From assembly GCA_028023455.1 (NCBI GenBank), contig JAQFVV010006197.1, positions 19,713,254 to 19,777,253 on the forward strand: DNA of 64,000 bases, read 5' to 3'. A program made the translations under genes and the position numbers. Shown in pieces: positions 34,980 to 47,751 of the stretch; position 1 is the stretch's first letter, and every line of letters begins with the position of its first letter. Source of the DNA: Epiperipatus broadwayi. Its lineage: Eukaryota > Onychophora > Udeonychophora > Euonychophora > Peripatidae. Under the pieces are notes generated by a model. That model made no database searches and was not told the origin of the DNA. It was given only the letters and a program-made list of their open reading frames with translations.

Positions 34980-35870
34980 ATACCAAGACTGATCTAGATG
35001 AGAGGTTGAGACCTTGAATCTGATCGCACCTCAGCTCCTCCACCAACACCCCATGACTTACTACCCTATGAATGACATATATGAGACTATATTTGGAGTT
35101 TCTTAGTTTGCGTGCTGGCAGTAGCAAAGGGTGGAACAGGAAACTCAGGGAATATTAACTAAATTACTAATACTTTAAATACACCCACACATATGATTGA
35201 CTAGATAATGCATATATTAATAACTAATAATATATTAGAGTAGATATGGATAAGATTTGGTAGTGAATTATGAATAACACACTAAGTGTTTATGAGTTTT
35301 AAATATTTAATTATAAAATATATGACGAACAATACAAATATAAAAGTGCATTGGGTTTACACACACAGGTGTCTTATAGTGATGAGAGCAGATTCTCATC
35401 TTTTGTGCACTTTAATTAAAATGAGTTTATTACAAGTTATTCTACGGTCTATTCATGCCTTAATTTTACTATGGTATGCCATCTCTATGAGGTTTTCCAA
35501 TAGTTAAATCATATGCGAATGACAACTAATATAATTAATACCTTATTATTACTTATTGAGCAATAATTGTGCTCTTTTATGCAGATTGCATAATATAAGC
35601 TAGGTCATGGCGGGCGAACTGGTGATTTGTAGCATAACTTCCGAGACTATGGTGCTACATAAAATAAAGAAGAGATGCTGCCCAAAGGTGCAGTTACTCA
35701 TGGAATTCAATACCAAGTACTCAGTTCCCATGGACCGTACGACTTGCTATCTTAAAGTAAATGAACATTTAGTTCGGGTGATCGGAGCAGTTTATAAAAC
35801 AAACTGGACCCTCGTGTTCCAGTTCTAAAAGAGTGAGTGGTCCGAACTAAGAATAATGAGATGATCCTCA
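34980..35870. other. Patch of higher GC with two short open frames, unidentified
   Basis: 34980-35160 and 35600-35870 are visibly richer in G and C than their surroundings. Plus-strand frames of 73 codons lie at 35286-35507 and 35607-35828. The second starts MAGELVICSITSETMVLHKI and has ordinary-looking amino acid composition (including C, W and charged residues), unlike the AT-driven frames elsewhere. I recognise no domain. TTTAGTTCGGGTGATC at about 35769 and GTGGTCCGAACTAAG at about 35838 form an imperfect inverted repeat, so it may be a structured repeat or old element. A host exon cannot be excluded. Confidence 0.3.
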
Positions 35871-36329
35871 AAACCAAAGCCCATTTTAATAAAAATATAA
35901 TAGCAAGGCATATACTGCAGCTGTGTGCTTTATAAAAACACATTCATAACACTTTCTAAAATATAAACATTAAAATTAATCAAGCACAAAATCTGTAGTT
36001 TCAATCTGCAAAACTAATATACACCTGTTCATAAATTAGCATACTTAAGTCATGCTAAAAGAGATAATTAAAAGTGACCTAGTTTACCCAGTAATCCATA
36101 TAGTTTATCAGAATAAACTAAGGGGGAGTAAAGCACATTTGGGACTTAAAATTAACTAATTATTTATAATATGCTTTAAAATATCATTCTCTCATACTTA
36201 ACTAAACAGACATTTAATAAGCAAACCTGAATTAAACAATAAGCCAAAACATAGTAGCTTAACTATATATATAAGAGTAGGTTTTCAGATCTGACATTTA
36301 TAAGATGTGCTAACCAGCAATATAATTAA
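35871..36329. other. AT-rich stretch, no gene seen
   Basis: No recognisable element. Confidence 0.45.
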
Positions 36330-36940
36330 CTACATGAGAGTGTCTAATCAACTCCCCAAAATTATTATTATCAATCTCTGTTCTGAATGGCATAACATAA
36401 ATAGGTAAATTAACAAATATATAAAATGGAAATAGGCATGACCACAGATCAGAAAAATAGATAAATAATAATAACTGATTACTGTTATTATCATAAGAAA
36501 ATTATCAGTTACTAATATTTATTGAGTAGGCGAGATTCTTACCAAGATTGTTATTAAAATAAAATTACAAAATTTACTTTTTAAAAAGTTATGACAAATT
36601 ATTAATTTTGAACATTCAATATTTAGCTAGCTTAGAATTATGAATTAATTTAATAGTTTAAGTTTAATATTTTATAGAGCTCCGCGGGAAGAAATTTACT
36701 GATCTTCTTCTAGCTGAAATGCTTGATGCGGCATTCTCCATTAGGCTGGCTTCTTTGATGTCTTCTTGGCAGGCTGTGGGTCTTGAACTCAGTCCCCATT
36801 CTAGACCAATTCTCCACAAGGGAGGGACAGCAGTTGCTCTACCCCATGGTTCTCATTTCAGGAAAAGTATATGAGTGAACAAGTGAACCTGATGTCTGAA
36901 TTTTGGGGAGTTTTTATCAACTCTTTCTCATCCCCCCTCA
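36330..36940 (-). other. Possible element with inverted ends and SINE-like Pol III boxes
   Basis: GAGAGTGTCTAATCAACTCC next to CCAAAAT at about 36336-36362 is partly complementary to ATTTTGGGGAG followed by AACTCTTTCTC at about 36901-36930. The right part (36680-36960) is markedly GC-richer. On its minus strand, TGGGGTAGAGCAACTG resembles an A box and, about 50 nt on, GAGTTCAAGACCC resembles a B box, as in a tRNA-derived SINE. No target duplication or second copy was found in the window, so the nature of the element is open. Confidence 0.35.
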
Positions 36941-38192
36941 CAAGCTATTAAAAATTGTTTATGACTTTTAATTTTCAATTTTCAATTTTTAATAGCTAGC
37001 ATAAGTTTAATAAGAACAAAAGAATCTGTCTTGGCTATTGACAAGTGGATCCGGTTAATGATTTCATCTTCGCCCTTTTAAACTTTATTTTAAATCTTTA
37101 AAAATCTTCAGCTCTCAGTTTACCATTTGATTAGAGATATTTCTGAGAAACCAATGGCTTTGATTCTCTCTTGTTTTAAAAAGAGATTTAAGCTGCCAAC
37201 ATTCCATTATATGCATAAGACAGACACCCCTGAATTTAAGAATTATATGCGAATACCAACGATTCTATAACTTAAATAACTTAAAAATAATTTAGAAAGA
37301 ATTTAAAAAATCTGTAATGTTTACTAAATCTATGATATTACAGTTCCCTTCGCATATATACATAGGTGTGCTCCCACACATACAATGATGTTTACAACTT
37401 ACTTTAATTTTATTAATTTTAAAATTATAAATGTGTATACATTATACACATACAAACACTAAATATAACTATTAGATGTGTGTGCAGATACAAATACATG
37501 CACATACACACAAATATACATTATTATATCTCACAGTAAATTATTGTAAGCTTATATACATGAACTGGAAAAAAAGATATTACTATAGCACATAGTAGGT
37601 GAAACGGGATGATAGACAAAGAATACTGTTTCACTAATTAAGTTTCAAGAATGAGAATTTGTACTTTTTGATTTTTCATCACTTTTGTGCTGAAATATTG
37701 AAGATTTTTGCAGTAAACTTAAAACTAAGATCTTTAAAATATATTGTTGCAAAATTAAGATCTACATACTAAAGAAATTGAAAGTAATAGGCTATTTGAA
37801 CACTTATACCACTGGCTTTGATTAGAAGTATAGAAATAAAAATTGATCAATGAATCACTTGGGAACTTTTGTTATACTATTAATTTCTTTTCAGCATCAT
37901 GTTTAATGTCATATAATTTATTTTACTCCATATGCACTCTTTCATTATTTGAAACTTTTCCCCATAAGATATATCTTGATATTCCACTAGTCCTCCTCTG
38001 ACATCATACAATTTCCTTTCATGAACAATATAAACAGTTCATAATATAAGTAGTAGATGGCTATATTTATAAAAAATTCATATGGATTCCATTATTCTGA
38101 TTTTGTAAGTATGAATGTAGTAATTTAATGGAAAAATACATTTTAAGTAATTTAGATGTGCTTTTTTTATTTCTTTTGCCTTAACAATCATA
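36941..38192. other. AT-rich stretch, no gene seen
   Basis: Includes a low-complexity AATTTTCAATTTTCAATTTTT run near 36970 and CA/TA-rich sequence at 37370-37520. No gene seen. Confidence 0.5.
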
Positions 38193-38194
38193 TA

Positions 38195-39265
38195 CACCTG
38201 GGTCTCATTTTTTGCGGTAGATAGGTTCCACAGAAAACCCGCATTAAAAAAAATCGCACAAAAATAGACTTAATTTATCTTGAAAAATGGGGGATAGGGT
38301 CTTGTAATTTTCAGAATTCGCATAAAAGCAAAGCAACAATAAAAAATTACTTTAAAATTTGCATTAAAAAATAAGGAAATAAAGTATGACTAATAAAAAA
38401 ATATCAAATATTTGAAAAAAATTGGTACAAGACAAACTTTTTTTACTTTTTTTTATTAACTACAGTATTTAATTTGACATTTTTTCATAAGTATTTTAAT
38501 CATTATCGCTATTTTCGAATGTGCGGTTCATTTGTAAACTAGTAAGAAATCAGATTCGTCGATGTGATGTGATGTAGCTTCTTCTTGAACGAAGTCAAGA
38601 ATCTCTCAGCAATGATGCCCAGAGAAACTTGTTAGCTACTTTATTTTCCATTCCCCACTCTAATTTTTTACCATATTCTGCTCCATCCCATTTACACAAC
38701 TAGTGCCAATTTCAGACTTGTGCTGTGTTAATGGTTTTCTGTTGACAACTGATTTTTACTACTGAAATAAATTTTAAATGTTCACATTTTGTTTCTCTAT
38801 TAAAAAAATGAGGATCGCAATCAAAACAAAAAGATTATACCTTATCATTAAAAATATTATTTTCAGTTTATAAAATCAATAAAATCTTCGTTATTTATTT
38901 TATTAAAAATCTACATTATTTATTTCTGTTATACCTAACAAAATACATTTTAAAAGTTTAAAATTTTTGAATATTTATTGCGATATTTTTATATGTAAGT
39001 ATAAATCTATTATTATTATTTACTCATTAGTATAAGTAGGTTATTTATTCTAAATATAGCTTCAGGCCATATTCACGTTAGCTGCTAATATAACATCATA
39101 TTTTTGAAAGAAAAAAAAGTATTTCAAGTCAAAATAAGTTATTAATAATTTAAATTTCTTGATATCTAATAAATATAATGAAATATGAAAAATATTAAGA
39201 AGAAATGTGAATCGGATAACTTCAAAATCGCATTAAAATAATCCGCATAAAACAAGACCCAGGTG
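38195..39265. mobile_element. MITE family C, copy 2 (TIR CACCTGGGTCT, TA target)
   Basis: Ends are CACCTGGGTCTCATTTTTTG and its near-complement at the right (AACAAGACCCAGGTG), with TA on both outer sides (38193-38194 and 39266-39267). It aligns with copy 1 at 9023-9988 except for an insertion at about 38556-38700. Without the insertion it would be about 925 bp. Neither copy has a transposase frame. GATAGGTTCC-A-CAGAAAACCCGC near the left end is shared and lies inside the longer, imperfect terminal repeats. Confidence 0.85.
38556..38700 (-). mobile_element. LINE 3' end inserted in MITE C copy 2
   Basis: The minus strand matches the last 150 bp of the LINE relic at 14.64-16.31 kb: AAATGGGATGGAGCAG, GTGGGGAATGGAAA, AAGTAGCTAACAAGTTTCTC, GAGAGATTCTTGACT, ending in tandem CATCACATCACATCG. 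MITE C copy 1 has no counterpart, only about 10 bp at the equivalent site, so this is a heavily 5'-truncated insertion younger than the MITE. Confidence 0.8.
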
Positions 39266-39267
39266 TA

Positions 39268-42055
39268 TTTAAATTCATTAAGTTACAATTAGATATATGA
39301 GAAAGCTATAATATGTAATTTAAAAACTAATTTAATACTGAAGATCAAAGATAAATAAATAAACAGTCTTTAATTACTCCTGTGGAAATTAAAGACTCCT
39401 TCAAAAGTCCCTAATAAAAACAATAAATAAAAGAACATTATCATACATGTTAATCACCAGGTAATTAAAATTTGAAGAGTATTCCACCCTTGCATTATCC
39501 TTTAGCTTTACAGATCTGTACTGCACTATTTGCAGCATTGAATATAGGCCAGCTACCAGAAAAAATCTAAAACCTGATTGGAATTTGAAAAAAAAAAAAA
39601 AAAAGAATTGTCATTCAATCAAGATTCAAACTCAGGTTGAGTATGAATTGAGGAAATGTTACAATTATAACAATATATTTTCTTAAAAAAAGAATAACAT
39701 AAAGATCCAAAAATGAATAAGAAATAATAGTTTGAATCAAAACTTAACATTTTATTGGAAACCTTTATTATTCAATTATCAAAGTTTCAAATCTAGAGGA
39801 AAAATAAAAATTCTTTTTGATATGTGATGATTTCTCCAAGTGTTTTTATAATTTGTGCAGATAGATAGTCAGATTATAGATAGTCTAGGTGGCTGCTTTA
39901 TTTACATTAGGAAATGAGTTTTTAGTTATTCATAACTCAAAGTTATACTATCCTCCCCAAACCCAAATGTATTTAAGATATTTTCTATCTCAACTAGGAA
40001 CAGATTAGCAGGAAGGAAATGTTGGTAAATCAAAGTACCTAGTATTTTATAATTTATAACAGTGTTTAAAATTATCTATAAAGTCACACAGACATTGCAT
40101 AAAATCGATCAAATATTAATTTTTATTTGCAGTTAAACATTATATGGTTACATGTTGAGTTTTTTTAGATGAAAGTGGTTGAGTAACTAAATAATAGAAT
40201 ACTACAACCAATAATAACGCTTGATAATGATTTAATTTTTAATAGTAAGATTTTTCACATGAGTAAAGTTTCCTTTTCCTTTTTTAAGATTTGCTAATGA
40301 TGTTGTATACATAGACAGATAGAAAAAACTAATTTATATAACAATAATAAAACCACACTCTGCATTAAAATGCTTACAGTCAGTAGATCAAAGATGGTAA
40401 GATCATTGTCATGCTTAAAAAAAAATTCAAAAAACAAACATTAAACTTTGATATTATTTACTAATTTTTATAAATATAAATAAAAGTGATGTTTATTTTA
40501 GTTAGTAAAAAAAATGTTTATTAAATCAACATAGAGATTGTAAATATTTTAAAAATATTTATTTTTGTTTAAATCAAATTACAGCTTTATTAAAGTAGCC
40601 ACGGCAACATTTATTTTCTTATAAAAATATACATTATGAAAATATTTATGTATGTTCAGATATATAGCATTCAGTTTAAGTTCTCAAACTAAAGCCAGAG
40701 TCTGCAATTGAAGCAAGAGGACAATAAATAATCACATAGTCATTTAATCACAATCAAACTATGTTTTTTTTTTTTTTAATTTTTCTTATTTGAAAATATT
40801 AAACTGCCCAAGGCAGTATGGCATTAACAATTAATTGATCAATTTGGGGATTGTTTGTACTATATTACACCTCAGTAATACTATTTAGTTGAAAATTTTA
40901 GAACTAAATCCTAAACTTACATAATGTTTAAGTAGCCATTCATGTTTATAATATTGTGGAGAGAGCATTCCATTAAGGGAAAACTCCTGGATTGATTTAT
41001 AGCTGAATAAAATAAAACTGAATGAAACTGTTGCAAATAGCTTAACACTTTGGTGCATAGATATCACATACATAATTTCCCAAGCAAAATGATAATGTGA
41101 TTAATTATTTATTTATTTAAAGAGTTTTTGTGTTTATTACTTAATCTAAAATAATGAATCCTTCTAAATCATTAACATAAAATGAGATAAAAATGCTTTA
41201 ATTTGCATACGAATGCTTAGAATCAAGGACATTCCAGAAATGAAAAGAAAAAAAATCATTCAATAAGGTAATCAGTTGTTAGATGATGGGAATCTTACAA
41301 ATATTATTTCCCTTTTTTTTACTCTCTAACTAAAAAAGTTATATATTGATGTCATCACATGATAAAAATGCCTAAAATATTTTCTTCGCAAGTCATTTAT
41401 ATATAATCAGGTGTTTTCTTTAGATTAAAATCCTTTCTCTGTTTTATGAACTCTACATTATTTCTCAATTCTTTGAGGAACCATTCTAATCCAGCCATTG
41501 TTTATGATGATTTTCTAGATGATCACTTCAATCTCAACAAATTATTCTTAACTGAAATTGTAAATACTTATTAAATCTTTTACCTAACAATTAAATTTTT
41601 ATCATTCCTTAGATTAAAATCAAAGCATTCTTATTTTTTTAAAAAAATGCTGCTGGGATCAAAATTTTTACAAGTTACTTGGTAAGGATTATACAATCTA
41701 TAAACAGATAAAGCTTTTGTGAATGTGTTAATAAATACATTTTTACTGCTTCAAATTATGAATGTACCCACTAATGTAGACAGTGTGTAATAATCACTTC
41801 AGAATGTCCTTCTGCCCAAAAATCTTCTGGAAATATTTACTAAGTTTTTTTTTATTGGACTTGTTTAGAATTCTAAATTATTTATGAGTCTGAACATTAA
41901 ATCAAGTGTAACTATTCAAATTTATTCTATATTTATTGCGGATCATTAAATAATGTTAATTATATGTCTAAGTATGATGGCAAGATGTTCTTCAATTTCC
42001 TAGATATTACGCTACTGAATCTCTTATTACAAACATACAACTGCATTAAATGAGC
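39268..42055. other. AT-rich stretch, no gene seen
   Basis: No recognisable gene or repeat; long A runs at 39588-39603 and T runs at 40764-40778. The 62-codon minus-strand frame at 40885-41073 has no recognisable feature. Confidence 0.5.
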
Positions 42056-42185
42056 ATTTGATATTAAATTTTGAACAAGATTTTCATGAGAAAGAAGGCA
42101 GACCCTAGTTATATTATAAAGATTATCTCAAAGACACTCTAAAAAGATGCAAAATAGACTGCTTTCATTGGAAAATATAACTGAA
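42056..42185 (+). repeat. Repeat family F, copy 1
   Basis: AAAGAAGGCAGACCCTAG, ATTATAAAGATTATCTCAAA and AAAATAGACTG-TTTCATTG appear in the same order, diverged, at 58110-58210 (GAAAGAGGTAGATCCTATCT, ATTATAAGTATTATCTCAAA). Unidentified. Confidence 0.55.
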
Positions 42186-43159
42186 GAGGAAATATAATAG
42201 AGATGTACAATTTAAAAAGGTGTAGAAGTTTTCAAAATAAAAAGTTCAATTCAGTAGTTGAAAAAAAAAAGCATCTCAAAATGCCAAATAAACACACAAA
42301 AGGAGATTGCATGATATATCTGAAAATATTAATATTTTTCAGATTAGTTTGTTTAATTCCAAATATTTTATCTTTGCCTTTTCTTCTGTAGTTAGAATGA
42401 CTGATAATATCTATATAATCAAAAGAGGAACACCCATGTAAAATAAGCTATTATGAATTAAGAAATTAAAGACAAATTTATAAATTCATCCATATACATC
42501 CACAATCTATATATATATATATAATTTGCAAAAAAAGCAGAAGTCAGATGCAAATCTAATACACAGTAGTATATTCATATGATAAAAAAAGAATATATAT
42601 AGAAGGAGAATATAGAAATATACAAAAAATATAAAATTCTATACAAATAAAAATTAATAAAAGAATTGTAAACATATGCATACAAAAGCAAATAATATAT
42701 ATTTTAAAATACGAAAACAGAGTGAGAATGATTGTTGGCACATATCAATACATTTTTTCACTCTAATTTATTTATATCAATGAGTGTATAAGGATATAAA
42801 TTTTACATATATATATAATATTAAAAGATTTAGAGATGTAAACATTGAAATGTAATAGGAAATTTTATAATCTAAATAAAATTTCATCTACGATGTAACC
42901 AGGCAATAATCAGTTCAAACTAGCAATACAAGCTGAGACTGTGATCTAATATTAACAGTAGTATTTGCCAGACCCATATTAAATCAAAATTAAATTTCTT
43001 TTAGTTAATACTCTAATTGCTGTAAGAGCAATAAATCAGACATAGATACTTCATATATGTGTGAAAATTTCAAGTATGACAACTACACTGAATTTTCACA
43101 AGCAATTAGTATCTTCTGCAGATATATATATATATATCAATTTAAAGACTTCCATGCTT
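42186..43159. other. AT-rich stretch with a weak hairpin relative
   Basis: Around 42835-42895 a sequence similar to one arm of the 43.16-kb hairpin occurs (TGTAAACATTGAAATGTAAT). AT microsatellites lie at about 42508-42521 and 43122-43136. No gene seen. Confidence 0.5.
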
Positions 43160-43246
43160 TTATGTAAGTAAACATTGAAATATAATGGAAAATTTTCAAT
43201 ATAATAATCTAAATAACATTTCCATTATATTTCAATGTTTACATAA
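43160..43246. repeat. Hairpin with arms of about 28 bp
   Basis: TAAACATTGAAATATAATGG near 43169 is complementary to CCATTATATTTCAATGTTTA near 43222; the spacer is about 28 nt. A related single arm lies near 42840. Confidence 0.8.
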
Positions 43247-43707
43247 ACACTTCACATCTGCTTCATTTATGTTACTGATTGCTAATGTCAATCTTATATT
43301 GATGTTTTAGATGGACCACAATCATATCATTTAGGTGGGGGAAGTCATTCAATTATAGAAATGCTAAGAACATCATCTTGCAATAACCATTTGAGTGATC
43401 TGCCAGACAATGGCAGGTATAATCTGATTATCAGAGTATAATACAATATTAATATTCAGTCAAAGACAAATATGGAAAATCTGAGATTTATATTTGCATT
43501 TTTTTATCCATGAAAATACTTGCTTTAATATAAATACATCTGGCCCTGTCAACATGTTCCCTTTATAAAAGTTTATTTTTGATTTGGATTGACTTTTATA
43601 AACATTTAAAAAAAAAACAGTATTTGATTTTATTCTTTTTTCCAATTTTTGTTATTCCTTAATTTTCACTACTATTATTTAATTTGCACATATTGTAAAA
43701 ATAATTA

Positions 43708-43800
43708 ATATTGGTGGTCGAGAGGTCGCGACAGCTGCTTTACAAGTAGTTGTTCCAGGTTAGCGGGTTTGCTTCCCGGCTGATGCTATGACATATGAGA
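43708..43800 (+). mobile_element. tRNA-derived SINE, family D copy 2
   Basis: Begins TATTGGTGGTCGAGAGGTCG and has GGGTTTGCTTCCC as a B box near 43763-43775, followed by GGCTGATGCTATGACATATG. A 17-nt stem-loop, GCTGC-TTTACAA-GTAGT, sits where the anticodon arm would be. The 3' tail is an (AAT)n run rather than poly-A. No clear target duplication was found. Confidence 0.8.
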
Positions 43801-44309
43801 AAATAATAATAATAATAATAAATCCACAGATACATCTAAATGTAAGAAAGAACATTCTTAAATAATATATTATAATTATAAAAAAGACAATTTGAGACAA
43901 AAAAAATCATTATTAAAATTTATGCAGTCATTATCAAAATATAAATGAGCTTAGACTTTACCCAAATATATATATATATATATATATATTGTATGCATAA
44001 ATATAAATACATTTGTACATATAGATAACAGAGTGCAAAAATAAAATCATAACAGTTGATTATCAATAACAGTTAACCACTGCTCATCACACTTCTAACA
44101 CAATTTATTCCATCTCAAAATTTAAAATGTCATCATATACTTTAACAAGACTTTTACATCAATCTTTGAAAATGTAAGACTTGAATATTTACATTTCTTC
44201 AACTTTTTTTTTAAAAAAAAATTATATTTATTTTATATAATTCACATAACTTTTACAAAAATGCTTTCCCTACCTTTTCATTACATTTTATGATCATTAT
44301 CTTAAGTAA
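43801..44309. other. AT-rich stretch with microsatellites
   Basis: (AAT)n follows the SINE and (AT)n occupies about 43968-43990. Nothing else seen. Confidence 0.55.
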
Positions 44310-44490
44310 TACCAAGGGATTGCAAAAGATCTAGAAAGAGACTGCATGTAAGATAAATAAATAAGTAAGGAAGTGTGCTAGGGTGATGTGAAGAAAGGCT
44401 AGAATTCAGAGAAACTGGATTAAACTCGAGGGACCTTCATCCTGCAGTGGATCATAATGTTTGAAAATGATGGTGATGAATAAAGGTTTA
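44310..44490 (+). mobile_element. RTE-type LINE 3'-end fragment
   Basis: CCAAGGGATTGCAAAAGATC, AAAGAGACTGCATGTAAGAT, GTGTGCTAGGGTGATGTG and CTTCATCCTGCAGTGGATCA match the end of the RTE copy at 25.57-25.74 kb and the 55.1-kb copy in reverse. Only the last coding stretch and 3' UTR remain, as expected for a severely 5'-truncated insertion. Confidence 0.8.
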
Positions 44491-44704
44491 TGTATTCTAC
44501 ATAAAGTTTTGATAATGACATTAAAGTATGGTTTGAACAAAAAGTAAAACCTTTTTAAGAGAAGTGGAAGAAATGTTTTTTATATGATATTTAACCAGGG
44601 ACTAAATTATTTTCAAAAAAGAAGCTGAATAAGCAATTTTTGTTTATTAATTAATTCATAAAGATTGTATAATCTTGATAGTACTATAGCAAGAGGCAGT
44701 TTTA

Positions 44705-45390
44705 TTTATTTGATGTACTGGTTAACTCAATGGTGTTCGTATCCAGCCTCGGCTAACTCTTCGCTCTTATATCTTTTCCAGCAATCGCTGTAAATGGTCA
44801 AGCCTTTGTGCACATTTTGTAAAATTCCTTGCATGAAAGTGATGCACTTCTATCTCTAATGGCTGCAATAAAACATTCATCAGTCTCTCTGCACATGCCA
44901 CCAAATAGCCATTGCTGTGGCAGGATTCTTCCAGCATTGTTCTTCCACTTTGTGAACAGGCTTTAGTCAATCTCGATGAATGTGTTGGGACTTCCGATTT
45001 TACGCTTTTCATTTCTTAATAATCTCCACGTAAATACTTCGTGGAGGTAGTTGTTCCAATCCACAACTGTTTTGTCGGCCATATACAATTGCTCTGTACA
45101 AAATTCTATGGATGTTAATTCTCTGGACCAACTGTATATGAAACGTAGAGTGGTGATGAAAGTAATTTTGGAGCCCTCGAACCACATGCCTTTTCTTATT
45201 GCGATTTGGGACAATCTTTCAAATTACATCACCATTGCTTCACCGAATTATGTATATATATTTTTTTATTTCATGGCCATTTTGGCATAGTTTTCTTTTG
45301 GGGAGAAGTCCATGGTCTTGAAGGAAAATAATAGCTTCTTCGGTACTCAGTAAATTCCATAATCTAAGATCGGTAGTTTCAGCCATTAGA
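44705..45390 (-). pseudogene. Merlin/IS1595-like (ISXO2-type) transposase pseudogene
   Basis: Minus strand. It starts near 45386 with MAETTDLRLWNLLSTEEAI and a zinc-ribbon piece CQNGHE. After a gap and frame change come MWFEGSKITFITTLRFIYSW, TSIEFCTEQLYMADKTVVDW and GSPNTFIEID; the first catalytic aspartate is that final D (about 44966). The expected next codon E is a TAA stop, then SLFTKWKN, LPQQWLFGGMCRETDECF follow in frame. After a frameshift near 44805, TIYSDCWKRY gives the second aspartate at 44784-44786, then YEHH and, past a stop, VNQY. This order is that of the DDE_Tnp_IS1595/ISXO2 family, which includes eukaryotic Merlin transposons. Function in a live element is cut-and-paste transposition. 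The third catalytic residue region is missing and I found no terminal repeats. Base composition is less AT-rich than around it. Confidence 0.85.
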
Positions 45391-47751
45391 AATTTGTAGC
45401 AAAAACGGAAATATGACAGAATGTGTAAAATACACAGCAAATAAAATCAAAATAAGAAATATAAATCATGGAAAACATGCTAAAATATGGAATATAAATT
45501 CTGAAAAATACATGCAAGATCTCAACGAAAAAATCAGTGTGATGCCGTGGATAGCAAAATCATAAAAGACAGACAAATGACAAAATTTCCCAAAGCTCTC
45601 TCTGATTATTAATCCAAAAATTGACTCTCCCATGAATTAATCATGCCAGTGTCTTGGTTGCCATGACAACTTTGTCATGTTATTATCGACGACGTCTACC
45701 GGAAGGAAAATCGATAAGCGTAATACGTTATCGGTTAAATAATACTTAAGTACCCTAAGTAGTTCTTTCAGAATTTTAACATTTATTTAATCAAACACAG
45801 ATTCATTTATTTAAATCATAAATCTGTTTTTATTTTTAAAAACACCTAAATAAATACAAATAGTCTACACGCGTTATTTAAGGAATTTATAAAGTATTTC
45901 AATTCTACCATTGTGCACAAATACTGGACTATTATTACGTATGTGTTTTATGGTCAAAAGTTTTTAATTTTCATTTATGAAGCAGTCAAGCATAATGTCA
46001 GTAAGTGATCCTGCCTTGGTTGACGAGTTAATTTCATTTAGAAAGATCAAATCTAGCAAGTTTTAAATGGTTAGATCTTTTTTTTAAAAAAAATTGTCTA
46101 AAACGTAAAGCCCATTTTCTTATGTCACACTTTTTCATTTCAATAATGCAAATATTATTTTCACTGAACATCTTTAAAAAGATTTTAATCTGAGGTGTGT
46201 CTTAAGTGGTGAAATTATGCTGAGTTAGTGAAAAACCTAATTTACCCAATAAATACTTAAACATTTTCTATAAAGCAATTATCTTTTTATATCTAGTGGA
46301 AGAATATAAAAAAAATAGGAATATACTGTAGGGGTGTGAATTCAAGCATATTTCTTGTGTGGTCTGTTCATGTAAACTAAAACATAATTCTTGTTTCATT
46401 TAGCCAGAAGGTGGGTAGTAAATATTAATAGTGTATAGCCAGTTTTAAATGTAATAACACATTTTGAAAAATCAAATTTATATAAATAAAACTCATTCAG
46501 ATATTAATAATACTATCTGATATTAATTAAAAAGCACTACACGTTATACAATATTTTATTTCTTTCCATATTTATACCACAAGTCAAAAATTGAGAATAA
46601 TAAGTAATTTACTTATAATATTGAAATGTTTTTTACTCCTTTTAACAAAACGCTACATTAATGAATAATAATAATATCATTATTATTTACATACACATTT
46701 TATTTCAAAATTGCTTGAATCTTTTTTTTATCAGTAGCTTTTGTTTACATCAAAAGCATTTATTTTAAAAAATAAGTTATTTTTCTGGTTAGAATAGAAA
46801 GTCGATTTTATTCACTTCACAGCAAAGCGAACCATTTCAATATTTTTTTAAAAAAAATCAGTTGAATGAAAAAATATAAAAAAGATTTATATAAAGCAGC
46901 TACATTTTTATTTCTCTGGAATACATTATATATATCACTACATTTTTATCCAGCTAATTTCTTTTTGAATTTAATACACTATTGAAGTGAATAAAATGAA
47001 ATTACTTCTTTCCATTTCTCTTTCTTTTTCTATAAATATATATATACACGCATACACAATTAAGAGTGGCTGACTCTATATTAAGATTGCCCTCTGTGTA
47101 TATAATTAACCTTAATACCAACATAAAATTAATTGATTTTTTAGCTTACTACAGTAAACATAATCATTTCACCTTTTCTGCTTTAGTGAAATCTATTATA
47201 AATTTGAGTAATCAATTATTACTAAATGATAGTGCAATTTAATTCCTATGTCCAAACCAGTTTATGGACTTGGCATTTATCAATGAAGATTTGGAATTCA
47301 AACTTGAACTAACATCTAGCATAGATTTATATAACTACATAAGCAGACTGGTAAAAATTCAAAACCTTACAATTTTTTAAATTTCAGTCTACTAGTATAA
47401 TAATAATAAAAGGGAATTAATGTTGTCTGACAGCAATGATTCCATCTTTGAATATCAAGAACACATTAATAAAACTGCACTACTCTCTAGAAAATATATT
47501 ATTTCAACTTTACAATAGATGACTCTTGTTATGGCTAAGTTTATTTTTCTTACATACTAAAAGACTCCGTAAAATTATTTGTGATATAAAAAATAAATTT
47601 ATTTATAGAAACAAGTTTGTATAATTATTTATAGAAACAAGTTGAAACTGAATTTTACAGATATTGCAATAAAAAGTTTTAAAATTAAAAACTTGATTTT
47701 TTTTTATGTTATATATATATAAAATTTGTTAATCACATAATAAAATTTATA
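45391..47751. other. AT-rich stretch, no gene seen
   Basis: 45640-45740 is locally CpG-rich with an imperfect palindrome CGATAAGCGTAATACGTTAT at about 45709. It may belong to the Merlin element but I cannot show it. 47035-47095 loosely resembles the middle of family A (TATATTAAGATTGCC). Otherwise no gene or element is recognised. Confidence 0.45.

Noticed and set aside
35600-36560. Possible nuclear copy of mitochondrial rRNA, suggested by short GC-rich and CCGAACTAAG-like text
   Set aside because: I could not align any conserved rRNA core block over more than a few bases.
45051-45290. 79-codon plus-strand frame
   Set aside because: Antisense of the Merlin-like transposase, which explains the region with recognisable motifs.
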